From assembly GCA_036558745.1 (NCBI GenBank), contig DATBEZ010000027.1:36648-100647 (forward strand): a stretch of DNA of 64,000 nucleotides, given 5' to 3'. The position numbers and the translations under genes were made by a program. Under the pieces are notes generated by a model that saw only the letters and a program-made list of their open reading frames with translations, was not told the DNA's origin and ran no database searches. The number at the start of each line of letters is the position of its first letter. Position 1 is the first letter of the stretch. Positions 17,194 through 25,530 of this stretch are shown one piece after another. This DNA comes from JAMXLJ01 sp036558745. Its GTDB lineage: Bacteria > Actinomycetota > Acidimicrobiia > IMCC26256 > JAMXLJ01.

Positions 17194-18372
17194 TCAACGC
17201 GGCCGCGGCGTGACGAGCGCCCGCGCGTTGTCGTGCATGATCTTGCGCACGTCCGCGTCCGGCAGGCCGTCGATCTCCTTCTCGAAGCTGACCGGGTCGG
17301 AGAGTCCCTCGGCGTGGGGGTAGTCGGAGCCGAACACGACACGCTCCGCGCCGACGCGCTCGACCAGCTTCATCACGTCGTCTTCGAAGAACGGCGAGAT
17401 CGACACGTGGTCGAGGAAGAGCTCGTAGGGGTCGGCCTTGAAGACGCCGGGCACCTGGATCGCGATCGTGCGCAGCTTGCCGAGCAGCGGCGCGACCCAT
17501 CCCGAACCGGTCTCGATCGTCGCGACGCGCAGGTTGGGGAAGCGCTCGAACAGCCGGTCGGCCATGAGCGAGGCCATCATGTCGTGGATGGGGCTCGCGG
17601 AGAGCAGCCGCTTCAGCGGCGGGATGCGGAACGACTCCGTCTCGCCGGTCAGACCCCAGATCTGCTCGTAGGGCGCGTAGCTGGAGTCGCCGCCGTGGAT
17701 CACGAGGGTGACGCCGGCCTCGTTCAGCCGCCCCCAGAACGCGTCGTGGGCAGGATCGCCGGGCGTGCGACGACGCGCAGAGCCGTACACCGACGCGGGA
17801 CGCATCAGCACGACGCCGATGTCGCGCTCGAGCGCGTACTCGAGCTCCTCGACCGCCCAGTCGACGTCGACCAGCGTGAAGTACGGAGCTCCGTAGATGC
17901 GCTGCTCGAAGTTGAAGCCCCAGTCCTCGTCGAGCCAGCGGTTGAACGCGCGAAACGCCGCGAGCAACGCCTCGGGGTCGCGCTCGAGCGCGGTCTCCAT
18001 GCCGACCCCGAGGGTTGGGAGCATGATGCACGCTTCCAGGCCCTGCTGGTCCATGAGCTTGAGGCGCGCGGTGCGGTCGCGGTACTCGGGCCGCTCGCCG
18101 ATCGGCTCGAGCTCGCCGAACGCCTTGCGCATGTCGCCGACGCCGGCCTTGGCGCGGAAGTAGTCGGACAGCGCGCCCGGCTTCGACACGTTCTCGAACG
18201 TCGGGTTCGGGATGAAGCGGTTCACCGAGCCGCCGACGAGGAGCCGTTCCTTGCCCTCGACCGTCGCCCACTGCATCGTCCGCTTGCGCATCGACGGATC
18301 GAGGTGGCGCGTGAAGGCGTCCTTCGGCTCGTAGAAGTGGTTGTCGGCGTCGAAGACCGGGAAGTCGACCAT
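17194..18372 (-). CDS. Amidohydrolase-2 family metal-dependent hydrolase
   Basis: 392 residues from ATG. The start FPVFDADNHFYEP carries the first D-x-H metal motif. VIHGGDSSY and VFGSDYPHAEG (the late Asp) are the other metal-site blocks of the amidohydrolase_2/ACMSD-like family. FERFPNLRVATIETGSGWV is typical of the actinobacterial members found in steroid and lipid gene clusters. Such enzymes hydrolyse or decarboxylate ring compounds; the substrate is unknown. The 143-nt upstream region contains an AGAAC-type motif also present near the acyl-CoA dehydrogenase, and the TetR gene follows it. Confidence 0.85.
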   Translation of the reverse strand: MVDFPVFDADNHFYEPKDAFTRHLDPSMRKRTMQWATVEGKERLLVGGSVNRFIPNPTFENVSKPGALSDYFRAKAGVGDMRKAFGELEPIGERPEYRDRTARLKLMDQQGLEACIMLPTLGVGMETALERDPEALLAAFRAFNRWLDEDWGFNFEQRIYGAPYFTLVDVDWAVEELEYALERDIGVVLMRPASVYGSARRRTPGDPAHDAFWGRLNEAGVTLVIHGGDSSYAPYEQIWGLTGETESFRIPPLKRLLSASPIHDMMASLMADRLFERFPNLRVATIETGSGWVAPLLGKLRTIAIQVPGVFKADPYELFLDHVSISPFFEDDVMKLVERVGAERVVFGSDYPHAEGLSDPVSFEKEIDGLPDADVRKIMHDNARALVTPRPR

Positions 18373-18445
18373 CGGAGTCCCCTCGTCGCGATGTCGCGGT
18401 GTCGTGTCGTCGGCGGGCGGGCGCCTCGCCGCGGTCCCGACAGAC

Positions 18446-18460
18446 TAGAACACGATTCCA
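18446..18460. promoter_or_regulatory. AGAAC..ATTC dyad-like motif upstream of amidohydrolase gene
   Basis: TAGAACACGATTCCA lies 74-88 nt upstream of the amidohydrolase start and is followed by GTTCTC. The half-sites TAGAA and TTCCA are nearly symmetric around 5 nt. The same pattern, CAGAACGCAATTCTG, occurs at 24808-24822. This suggests a shared TetR-type operator. I compared the two by eye only. Confidence 0.4.
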
Positions 18461-18515
18461 GTTCTCGTCCAGCCCCCCGGACCAGGTCGCCTCGCGGTCG
18501 GGACGACGCGTCGGC

Positions 18516-18854
18516 TCAGCCCGGACCCTGGCCCAGCGTGATCCGGTTGCCCTCCGTGTCGATGACGGCCACGAGCCGAGCGCCGCCTTCGACGCGCCCC
18601 TCACCCCGCCGACCGCCGGCGGCTTCGACCGCCACGAGAGCCGCGTCGAGATCGGCGACGTGGAAGCCGAGCCAGCTCTCGCGCTCGTCGCCTGCGCCGC
18701 CGCCGTGGAGCGCGATCGTCGTGTCCCGCCAGCGCAGCTCGGTCCAGAACTCCGACTCGAATTCGACCGCCAGACCGATCGTGTCGCGGTAGAAGCCGAC
18801 GGCCCGAGCCATGTCCTGCACCGGCAGCATGAGGTAGACCTTGCTGATCTCCAC
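18516..18854 (-). CDS. VOC-family (glyoxalase/dioxygenase-fold) protein
   Basis: 112 residues from GTG at 18852-18854, the first start that places the beta-alpha-beta module correctly (VEISKVYLMLPVQDMARAVGFYRDTIGL). The second module is ESWLGFHVADLDAALVAVEAAGG, ending in VAVIDTEGNRITLGQ. One VOC unit pair is present and the length is normal. A conserved C-terminal Glu (DTEGNRI) may bind metal. Function unknown. It follows the thiolase-like gene by 54 nt on the same strand. Confidence 0.8.
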   Translation of the reverse strand: MEISKVYLMLPVQDMARAVGFYRDTIGLAVEFESEFWTELRWRDTTIALHGGGAGDERESWLGFHVADLDAALVAVEAAGGRRGEGRVEGGARLVAVIDTEGNRITLGQGPG

Positions 18855-18908
18855 GGCGACACCGTAGGCGCCTCGGTCACTCGCTGCTCCGGCCGTTCGC
18901 ACCCGAGC

Positions 18909-20132
18909 TCAGTCGCGGGCGAGGAGCGCGAAGTTGCCGCCACCGGTCGGCGGGCCCATCGACACCGCGAGCGCGACCTCGGGATCGCGTGCGGCCCGGC
19001 ACGTCTCCGGTTGGTGAGTATGCGCACGGCCGGGGCACGCGTCCGCGACCTCGCCGCGGAGCTGACGGACGGCCTCGATCGGACGCAGCAACGCGGGCGC
19101 GCCCATGTGGCTGAAGCTCAGGCACCCACCGTCGGTGCACGTCGGGAAGCGCCCGTCGACACCCATCACGCCGGACGCCGCGAACTCGCCGCCCTCACCG
19201 CGCCCGCAGAAACCGAGCATCTCCCACTGCATGACGACCCACGACGCGAAGCCGTCGTAGAGCTCCACCACGTCGACGTCGTCACGCTCCACTCCGGCCA
19301 TGGCGAAGCCGCGGTCGACCCAATCGGTGGGAAAGGGACCACCGAGCTCGTGCTCGAGCAATGGAGGCTCCACGTACGCGGGATAGCAGAGCTGGTCCCC
19401 ACCGCCGAGCACGACGACCGGCGCGGCGCGCAGGTCGCGGGCGCGTTCGAGCGTCGTCACGACGAGCGCGGCACCGCCGCAGTTCACCTGCGCGCACATC
19501 AGGCGTGTGAGCGGATCCGCGACCATCGGCGATGTGAGGACGTCGTGGACGGTGTACGGGCCCCGACCGGCCATCACCGCGTCCGGGTTCACATGTCCAT
19601 GGTTGCGGATCGTCGCGGCCACGGCGGCGAGCTGCTCGGCGGTGGTCCCGAACTCGTGCATGTGACGCCGCGCCGCGAGCGCGAACTGCGCGGCGGTGTA
19701 CGAGCCGGTCCAGGCGGTGAACTGGTCCGACGGTCGTGTCCACGGCGCGGTGCGCGGGTCCGACGGCGTCGTCGCGGCCATCCCGATCACGAGCGCGGCG
19801 CAGTCGATGAACCCGCTCCGGACGGCCGCGGTCGCGTCGAGCAGCGCGGACACGCCGGTGCCGTTGCCCGAGTTGACCCCACCGGTGAACCACCGGATGG
19901 GGATGCCGAGCTGGCGGGCCCACATGGTCTGGCGCGAGTTGCCCGGCGGATCGGCGAGGTTGGGCCACGCGTCGACGAGCGGAAACACGCCCTGCAGGTC
20001 GTGCTTGCCGAGCCCGGCGTCATCGAGCGCGCGCTGGAGCGCCTCGAGGGCAAGGCTCAGGCCGCTGCGGCCGTCGGCGTCGCGCGTCTGGACCGTCGTA
20101 CCGACGCCGACGACCGCGACCGGGCGGTCCAT
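18909..20132 (-). CDS. Thiolase-fold / lipid-transfer (SCP2-associated thiolase-like) protein
   Basis: 407 residues; the ATG at 20130-20132 overlaps the DUF35 stop codon by one base. The start VAVVGVGTTVQTRDADGRS and the later blocks GGVNSGNGTGVSALLDATAAV, MCAQVNCGGAALVVTT and DVDVVELYDGFASWV are typical of the thiolase-like proteins that pair with DUF35 OB-fold proteins. In the steroid side-chain pathway such pairs form retro-aldolases (Ltp2 with a DUF35 protein). The DUF35 neighbour supports an aldol-cleavage or lipid-transfer role here. This functional step is inferred from family pairing. Confidence 0.82.
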   Translation of the reverse strand: MDRPVAVVGVGTTVQTRDADGRSGLSLALEALQRALDDAGLGKHDLQGVFPLVDAWPNLADPPGNSRQTMWARQLGIPIRWFTGGVNSGNGTGVSALLDATAAVRSGFIDCAALVIGMAATTPSDPRTAPWTRPSDQFTAWTGSYTAAQFALAARRHMHEFGTTAEQLAAVAATIRNHGHVNPDAVMAGRGPYTVHDVLTSPMVADPLTRLMCAQVNCGGAALVVTTLERARDLRAAPVVVLGGGDQLCYPAYVEPPLLEHELGGPFPTDWVDRGFAMAGVERDDVDVVELYDGFASWVVMQWEMLGFCGRGEGGEFAASGVMGVDGRFPTCTDGGCLSFSHMGAPALLRPIEAVRQLRGEVADACPGRAHTHQPETCRAARDPEVALAVSMGPPTGGGNFALLARD

Positions 20133-20539
20133 CACGCGGGCGCGAACGGGTACACGGTGATCTCGTCGTCCACCCGCTCGAAGCGGACGGCGACGGGCAT
20201 CCCGATCCGCACGTCGGCAGGATCGACGTCGACGACGTTGGTCAACATCCGCGGTCCCTCGTCGAGCTCGACGACCGCGAGCACGTACGGTGCCGGGAAC
20301 GCGCGCGGATCCATGGCCCGGTGCACGACCGTGAAGGTGTGAACGGTCCCCCGGCCCGACATGACGTCCCACCGCGCCCGCTCCGACCAGCACTCGGGAC
20401 ACGCGGCGAGCGGCGTCCACCGCAGGCGACCGCAGTCGAGGCAGCGCTGGACCCGCAGCTCGCCGGCGCGCGTGCCGGCCCAGAACGGCTCGGTCAGCGG
20501 TGTGAGGGCGGGTCGCGGGCGGGCGACGGTGTCCGGCAT
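20132..20539 (-). CDS. DUF35 OB-fold zinc-ribbon protein
   Basis: 135 residues from ATG at 20537-20539. An N-terminal rubredoxin-like zinc ribbon has Cys33, Cys36, Cys47 and Cys50 (CLDCG, then CPEC), followed by an OB-fold (GRGTVHTFTVVHRAM, VVELDEGPRMLTNVV). These small proteins form complexes with thiolase-like partners or hydratases and bind acyl-CoA. It is translationally coupled to the thiolase-like gene through a TGATG junction, strongly suggesting a heteromeric complex. A 99-nt gap separates it from the quinone oxidoreductase gene. Confidence 0.88.
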   Translation of the reverse strand: MPDTVARPRPALTPLTEPFWAGTRAGELRVQRCLDCGRLRWTPLAACPECWSERARWDVMSGRGTVHTFTVVHRAMDPRAFPAPYVLAVVELDEGPRMLTNVVDVDPADVRIGMPVAVRFERVDDEITVYPFAPA

Positions 20540-20638
20540 CGCGGCCCGGTCTACCAAAGTGCGGACGAGCGGCGCCGTTGGCCGGAGGCCGGGAAGGCGG
20601 TGTGAGGGAGCCGAAGGAGAGTCGCGATCAGCGCGACG

Positions 20639-21625
20639 TCAGGAGATCGCGCCCGACACGACGAGCACGATCTTGCCGATCGCGCTGCCGTCGGCGACGT
20701 AGCGCAACGCGGCCGCGGTGTCGTCGAGCGCGAAGCGCGCCCCGATGTGCGGGAACGCGCGGTGCGCGGCCATGAGGTCGAGCAGCTCGGCCTCGTTGCG
20801 TGCAAGCTCGTCGGAAGCGTGGGCCGCGAAGCCGAGCATCTCGAAACCGACGATCCGGATGCCCTTCAGCAGCACGAGGTTGAGCGGGATGCGCGGGATG
20901 ACGCCCGATGCGTACCCGACCGTCACGAAGCGCCCGCCCCACCGCAGCGACCGCAGGGCCGGCTCGGCGAGGTCGCCTCCGACCGGGTCGACGACGACGT
21001 CGGCACCGTCGGGCAGCGCGTCCTTCAGCGCCTGGCGCAGATCGCCGGCGCGGTGGTCGACGAGGCGCGTGGCCCCGAACGCGCGGGCGGCGTCGAGCTT
21101 CTCGGCCGACGACGCGACCGCGGTGACGGTCGCGCCGAGCAGCGCGCCGAGCTGGACCGTGGCGAGCCCCACGCCACCGCCCGCGCCGAGCACGACCAGC
21201 TCGTCGCCCGATCGGATGCACGCCACCGAGCGCAGCACGTGGTAAGCGGTGCGGTGAGCGACACCGAACGCCGCGGCCGACACGACGTCGACATCCACGG
21301 GGACGACAGTGACCGAGGTGGCCGCGACCGCAACCTCCTCCGCGAACGCGCCCACCATCACGCTCCCGAACACGCGATCACCGACGCGCACCGTCGTGAC
21401 GTCGTCGGCGACCTCGACCACCCGCCCCGCGAACTCGCTCCCCGGCACGAACGGCGGGGGCACTTTGATCTGGTACTCCCCCGCGACCACGAGCACGTCG
21501 GGAAAGTTCACGGCCGCGGCGTCGACCCGTACCCGCACCTGAGCGGGCCCGAGCGCGGGCGGGTCGACGTCGTCGATCTGCACGACCTCGGGCGCGCCCC
21601 ACGATGGGCACACCGCCGCCCTCAC
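20639..21625 (-). CDS. NADPH:quinone oxidoreductase (zinc-independent MDR family)
   Basis: 328 residues from GTG at 21623-21625, giving the family start VRAAVCPSWGAPEVV. The GroES-like half includes AAVNFPDVLVVAGEYQ and PFVPGSEFAGRVVEV. The Rossmann half has VVLGAGGGVGLATVQLGALLG and WGGRFVTVGYASG. No catalytic zinc Cys is present, as in the QOR subgroup of medium-chain dehydrogenases. It probably reduces enoyl or enone substrates with NADPH. It follows the enoyl-CoA hydratase gene by 7 nt in the same operon. Confidence 0.88.
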   Translation of the reverse strand: MRAAVCPSWGAPEVVQIDDVDPPALGPAQVRVRVDAAAVNFPDVLVVAGEYQIKVPPPFVPGSEFAGRVVEVADDVTTVRVGDRVFGSVMVGAFAEEVAVAATSVTVVPVDVDVVSAAAFGVAHRTAYHVLRSVACIRSGDELVVLGAGGGVGLATVQLGALLGATVTAVASSAEKLDAARAFGATRLVDHRAGDLRQALKDALPDGADVVVDPVGGDLAEPALRSLRWGGRFVTVGYASGVIPRIPLNLVLLKGIRIVGFEMLGFAAHASDELARNEAELLDLMAAHRAFPHIGARFALDDTAAALRYVADGSAIGKIVLVVSGAIS

Positions 21626-21632
21626 GGTCGGT

Positions 21633-22439
21633 TCACCGACCGCGCCAGACGGGCGCGCGCTTCTCGATGAAGGCCTGCGCGCCCTCCTTCGCGTCCTCGC
21701 TCGCGAAGACCCGCGCCTGGAGCTCGGCGAGGCGCGCCCACGCGGCCGCGGTGTCACTGACGCCGAGGCGCACGAGCTCTTTCGTCGCGCGCACCGCGAG
21801 CGGCCCGTTGGCCGCGATGCGATCGGCGTACCGGAGCGCGACGTCGAGTACGTCGGCACCGGGCACGACCGCGTTGGCCAGGCCGAGCGCCAGGGCGCGC
21901 GCCGCGTCGATGTCGTCGCCCGTCAACGTGAGCTCCAAGGCGATGCTGAGCGGCACGCGGGTGCCGATGAACGTGCCCCCACCGGCCGCGAGCAGGCCGC
22001 GCTTCACCTCGGGCAGCCCGAGGCGCGCGTGGTCGGCGAGCACGATGAGGTCGCACGCGAGCAGCAGCTCCAACCCGCCCGCCATCGCGGCGCCGTTCGC
22101 GGCCCCGATCAAGGGCACTTCGACCTGACCCCGGATGAGCCGGTTGTACGTGTCGAGCCCCTCGCCGCGCTCGATCGCGAGGTCGCCGCCGGCGAAGGCG
22201 CGCAGGTCCATCCCCGCGCAGAACGCACGATCACCCGTGCCGGTCAGCACGATCGCGTGCACGTCGGGATCGGTCTCGCCGGCGCGGATCGTCGTCCCGA
22301 TCGCGTCGACGAGCGACCCCGTCAGCGCGTTGCGGGCGTCGGGCCGGTTGAGTCGCGCGACGACGACGTGACCACGGCGCTCGACGACGAGCTCGTCGCG
22401 GTCTGACCCGTCGCGGTCGTTCTCGTCGCGGTCTCTCAC
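21633..22439 (-). CDS. Enoyl-CoA hydratase/isomerase (crotonase) family protein
   Basis: 268 residues; GTG at 22437-22439 overlaps the upstream kinase stop codon (GTGA). The crotonase core has NRPDARNALTGSLVDAI, DRAFCAGMDLRAF for the oxyanion hole, and both catalytic Glu positions are retained (GGLELLLACD and GLPEVKRG). Before the core sits an unusual N-terminus of three DRDxx pentapeptides, encoded by a 15-nt tandem repeat. It probably hydrates an enoyl-CoA in the acyl-CoA breakdown route encoded by this operon. Confidence 0.87.
   Translation of the reverse strand: MRDRDENDRDGSDRDELVVERRGHVVVARLNRPDARNALTGSLVDAIGTTIRAGETDPDVHAIVLTGTGDRAFCAGMDLRAFAGGDLAIERGEGLDTYNRLIRGQVEVPLIGAANGAAMAGGLELLLACDLIVLADHARLGLPEVKRGLLAAGGGTFIGTRVPLSIALELTLTGDDIDAARALALGLANAVVPGADVLDVALRYADRIAANGPLAVRATKELVRLGVSDTAAAWARLAELQARVFASEDAKEGAQAFIEKRAPVWRGR
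22395..22433. repeat. Three-copy 15-nt period repeat inside crotonase N-terminus
   Basis: GTCGCGGTC occurs at 22395, 22410 and 22425, exactly 15 nt apart, and codes on the minus strand for three DRDxx pentapeptides before the crotonase fold begins. It is a short in-frame tandem repeat that could vary in copy number. No other function is evident. Confidence 0.7.
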
Positions 22440-23461
22440 CGGTCGTACGGCGTGCTCTCCGCGAGCTCCGCGGCACCCTTCATGAGGTCGAGGACGATCG
22501 GGCCGAACGCCTGGAGCTTCGGGTCGACGCCGGAACGCTGGTAGCCCTGCTCGAGGACGACCGCGAGCTTCCACTTCGCGAGGATCACGTAGTAGTCGAT
22601 GTCGTCGACCTGGCGTCCCGACACGCTCGCGTAGTGGTCGAGCACCCGCCTGCGCGACGGCATGCCGCGCATGTCGACGTAGCCCGACGACGACGCATCC
22701 GTGCTCTCGGTGTCGTCGGGCCAGCTCTGCACGACCCATCCGAGGTCGAGCTTCGGGTCGCCGACCGTGCCCATCTCCCAGTCGACGATCGCGGCGAGTC
22801 GCGCGGGCGCGCCGTGGTGGTACATGACGTTGGCGAACTGGTAGTCGCCGTGCATGAGCCCGGGGATGTAGTCGATCGGACGATGCACCTTGAGCCACGC
22901 CGCGGCCTCGTCGAAGCCCGGGAGCTCGCGGCCTTTGATCCGTTCGAGGAACGCGGTCCACCGCTCGACCTGCCGCTCGTGGAACCCGTCGGGACGTCCG
23001 AGGTCCGCCAGACCCTTCGCCCGCCAGTCGACGTTGCCGAGCAGCGCGATGCCCTCGACCAGTTGGTAGGCGAGCCCGGCGCGCGTGTCGAGGTCGGTGT
23101 CGAACGGCGGCGGCCACGCGCGATTCTCGAGCCCCATGGGCGACCACCCGTCGACGAAGCCCATGAGGTAGAACGCGCGCCCGAGCACACCCGTGTCCTT
23201 GCACGCCGCGATCGCGGGCGTGTGGGGCACGTCGGTGCCGTCGAGGGCCTCGATGATCCGCCACTCGCGCAGGATCCCGTCGTCGCGACTCGCAGGTGCG
23301 GTCGGCGGCGGGATGCGCAGCGCACCGTGCAGCTCGCCCCGGCAGATCTCGTAGATCTCGTTCTGCGAACCGCCCGAGATGAACCGCTGCTCGATCGGCT
23401 CCCCCTTGCCGGGCAGCCCCTCGTCGTCCATCCACCGTGCGAGCCGGTCGAAGTCGATCAC
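22436..23461 (-). CDS. APH-family phosphotransferase (ACAD10/11-type acyl kinase-like)
   Basis: 341 residues from GTG at 23459-23461, overlapping the acyl-CoA dehydrogenase stop codon by 4 nt. Aminoglycoside-phosphotransferase fold: SGGSQNEIYEI as the nucleotide loop, the catalytic HGDYQFANVMYH, and IVDWEMGTVGDPKLDLGW for the metal-binding Asp. All kinase residues are present. Relatives fused or next to acyl-CoA dehydrogenases (mammalian ACAD10/11, bacterial LvaA) phosphorylate hydroxyacyl-CoA substrates. Coupling to the ACAD gene makes a similar role likely here, not antibiotic resistance. Confidence 0.85.
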   Translation of the reverse strand: MIDFDRLARWMDDEGLPGKGEPIEQRFISGGSQNEIYEICRGELHGALRIPPPTAPASRDDGILREWRIIEALDGTDVPHTPAIAACKDTGVLGRAFYLMGFVDGWSPMGLENRAWPPPFDTDLDTRAGLAYQLVEGIALLGNVDWRAKGLADLGRPDGFHERQVERWTAFLERIKGRELPGFDEAAAWLKVHRPIDYIPGLMHGDYQFANVMYHHGAPARLAAIVDWEMGTVGDPKLDLGWVVQSWPDDTESTDASSSGYVDMRGMPSRRRVLDHYASVSGRQVDDIDYYVILAKWKLAVVLEQGYQRSGVDPKLQAFGPIVLDLMKGAAELAESTPYDR

Positions 23462-24759
23462 AGGTTGCCGACCTCCAGCTCGAGGAACTGCGCGTACTTC
23501 GCCTTCGCGTCGTCGATCTTCCCGGGGATCCACCCGGTCGGCCACATCCCGTCGGTCCCGCGGTAGTCGCGCAGGAGCTGGCGGGCCACGGTCACCTTGT
23601 GGACCTCGGTCGGCCCGTCGGCCAGACCCATCACGCCGGCGGCGTGGATCATCCCGAAGAAGGGCATCTCGTTCGTCGTGCCGAGCGCGCCGTGCACCTG
23701 CATCGCACGCCAGGCGATGTCGTGCAGGACGGTGGGCATGACGACCTTCGCGGTCGCGATGTCCTTGCGCACGCGCTTGTAGTCGTTGTACTTGTCGATC
23801 TCCCACGCGGTGTAGAGCACGAACAGGCGGAACTGGATCAGCTGCGCGTACGAGTCGGCGATGTAGCCCTGCACGAACTGCTTGTCGGCGAGGAGGCTGC
23901 CCTGCGTCTCGCGGCTGAGCACCCGCTCGCACATCATGTCGAACGCCTTCTGCGCCATCCCGATGGTGCGCATCGCGTGGTGGATGCGGCCGCCGCCGAG
24001 ACGGGTCTGCGCGATGACGAAGGCCTGCCCCTCACCACCGAGCAGCGCGGAATCGGGAACGCGCACGTCCTCGTAGTGGATGAGCGCGTGGGAGCCCTCG
24101 TTGAGCCGTTCGCCGTGGAGCCCGACGTTGCGCACGATGTTGACGCCCGGCGTGTCGGTCGGCACGAGGAACATCGACATGCCCTTGTAGGGGGTGACGT
24201 CGGTGTTGGTGACCGCCATGACGATGAGGAACGACGCGGTCTTCGCGTTCGACGAGAAGTATTTCCATCCGTTGATGATCCACTCGTCACCGTCCTTCAC
24301 GGCGCGGGTCTTGAACAGCGTGGGGTCGGCACCGGCGTGCGGCTCCGTCATCGAGTACGACGAGAACAGCTCGCCGTCGAGCAGCGGCTGGAGGTAACGC
24401 TCCTTCTGATCGGGCGTGCCGTAGTGGGCGATGATCTCGGCGTTGCCCGTGTCGGGTGCCTGGGTGCCGAAGACGAGCGACGCCCACGGCGAGCGACCGA
24501 GGATCTCGTTCAGCAGCGCGAGCTTGAGCTGCCCGTGTCCCTGGCCGCCGAGCTCGGGCCCGAGGTGTGTCGCCCACAGTCCTTGCGCGCGCACCTCGTC
24601 CTTGAGCGGATCGATGATCTTGCGCTTCGCGTCGTCGAGCGGGATGAACTGCTGGTGCGGGAACAGGTAGTCGAGCGGTTCGACCTTCTCGCGCACGAAC
24701 TCCGACGCCCAGTCGAGCTTCTCCTGGTACGCCGGCTCGGTCTCGAAGTCCCATGCCAT
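23458..24759 (-). CDS. Acyl-CoA dehydrogenase family protein
   Basis: 433 residues from ATG at 24757-24759, with a GGGGAG site about 10 nt upstream. The FAD and substrate signatures are SSYSMTEPHAGADPTLF, DEWIINGWKYFSSNA and VHGALGTTNEMPFFGMI near the C-terminus. The residues fit the ACAD11-like subgroup found beside APH kinases. It heads a minus-strand operon (ACAD, kinase, hydratase, QOR) and is divergent from a TetR gene only 33 nt away, so the TetR protein probably controls it. Confidence 0.9.
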   Translation of the reverse strand: MAWDFETEPAYQEKLDWASEFVREKVEPLDYLFPHQQFIPLDDAKRKIIDPLKDEVRAQGLWATHLGPELGGQGHGQLKLALLNEILGRSPWASLVFGTQAPDTGNAEIIAHYGTPDQKERYLQPLLDGELFSSYSMTEPHAGADPTLFKTRAVKDGDEWIINGWKYFSSNAKTASFLIVMAVTNTDVTPYKGMSMFLVPTDTPGVNIVRNVGLHGERLNEGSHALIHYEDVRVPDSALLGGEGQAFVIAQTRLGGGRIHHAMRTIGMAQKAFDMMCERVLSRETQGSLLADKQFVQGYIADSYAQLIQFRLFVLYTAWEIDKYNDYKRVRKDIATAKVVMPTVLHDIAWRAMQVHGALGTTNEMPFFGMIHAAGVMGLADGPTEVHKVTVARQLLRDYRGTDGMWPTGWIPGKIDDAKAKYAQFLELEVGNL

Positions 24760-24792
24760 GAGCACCACTCCCCTCGGTCGCGGCCGCAGACT

Positions 24793-25524
24793 ATGCTTCT
24801 GCACATCCAGAACGCAATTCTGAACGACGAGGGTGACGGGGACATCGCGTCCCGGATCGCGCGACAGACACTCGCACGTCGCGGCGTCGCGTACACCGAC
24901 GAGGTGCGCCGGCTGCTCGACGCCGCGCTCGAGGTCATGCGGCGCTGTGGGACCTCGTCACGTCCGCGCGTCGCCGACATCGTCGCCACGGCCGGGCTCT
25001 CGAACGACGCCTTCTACCGGCACTTCGCGTCCAAGGACGCGCTCGTGGCGGCGGTGCTCGAGGACGGGAGCGCGCGGCTCCACGGCTACCTCGGCCACCA
25101 GATGGCGAAGGAGACGACCCCCGAGGGTCGGGTCCGGCGGTGGGTCGAAGGGGTGCTGTCGCAGGCCGACGAGGAGATCGCGGCCACGACGCTCGCGGTG
25201 CTGAGCAACGGGGGCGGTGTCGGCGACGGCCGCGCGTCGGGCCGGCACTTCGCGAGCGGCGATCTCGCAGAACTGCTCCACGAGCCGTTCGCGGCGCTCG
25301 GCAGCTCCGATCCCGAGCTCGACGCGTCGGTGATGACGCACGCGGTGCTCGGCAGGCTGACCGACCATCTCTGGCAGGGCACGCAACCGTCGCCGGAGGA
25401 GACCGAGCACATCATCGGTCTGTGCACGGCCGCGGTTGGGGGCGCGCACCAGAGTCGACGGCGCCGCCCGGCCACGACAAACTCGGGGACGACGCGGTCG
25501 CGTGACCGTGCGAGACAGGAGTAG
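24793..25524 (+). CDS. TetR-family transcriptional regulator
   Basis: 243 residues from ATG 24793; a GTG at 24904 is an alternative if the dyad at 24808-24822 is non-coding. HTH: VRRLLDAALEVMRRC, RVADIVATAGLSNDAFYRHFASKDALVAAVLED. The effector domain is helical and the C-terminus is basic. Divergent from the acyl-CoA dehydrogenase gene with a 33-nt gap, it is the natural candidate for controlling the acyl-CoA operon. The SDR gene follows 6 nt downstream. Confidence 0.85.
   Translation: MLLHIQNAILNDEGDGDIASRIARQTLARRGVAYTDEVRRLLDAALEVMRRCGTSSRPRVADIVATAGLSNDAFYRHFASKDALVAAVLEDGSARLHGYLGHQMAKETTPEGRVRRWVEGVLSQADEEIAATTLAVLSNGGGVGDGRASGRHFASGDLAELLHEPFAALGSSDPELDASVMTHAVLGRLTDHLWQGTQPSPEETEHIIGLCTAAVGGAHQSRRRRPATTNSGTTRSRDRARQE
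24808..24822. promoter_or_regulatory. AGAAC..ATTC palindrome at the TetR/ACAD divergent promoter
   Basis: CAGAACGCAATTCTG is a perfect 5-bp-arm palindrome (CAGAA and TTCTG around CGCAA). It lies 49-63 nt upstream of the acyl-CoA dehydrogenase start and at the 5' end of the TetR gene, the usual place for an autoregulatory TetR operator. A related site occurs upstream of the amidohydrolase gene at 18446-18460. Confidence 0.5.
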
Positions 25525-25530
25525 ATCGGC

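Noticed and set aside
22436..23461. Aminoglycoside resistance gene
   Set aside because: The APH fold is present, but 4-nt coupling to an acyl-CoA dehydrogenase gene and the ACAD10/11-like sequence point to metabolism.
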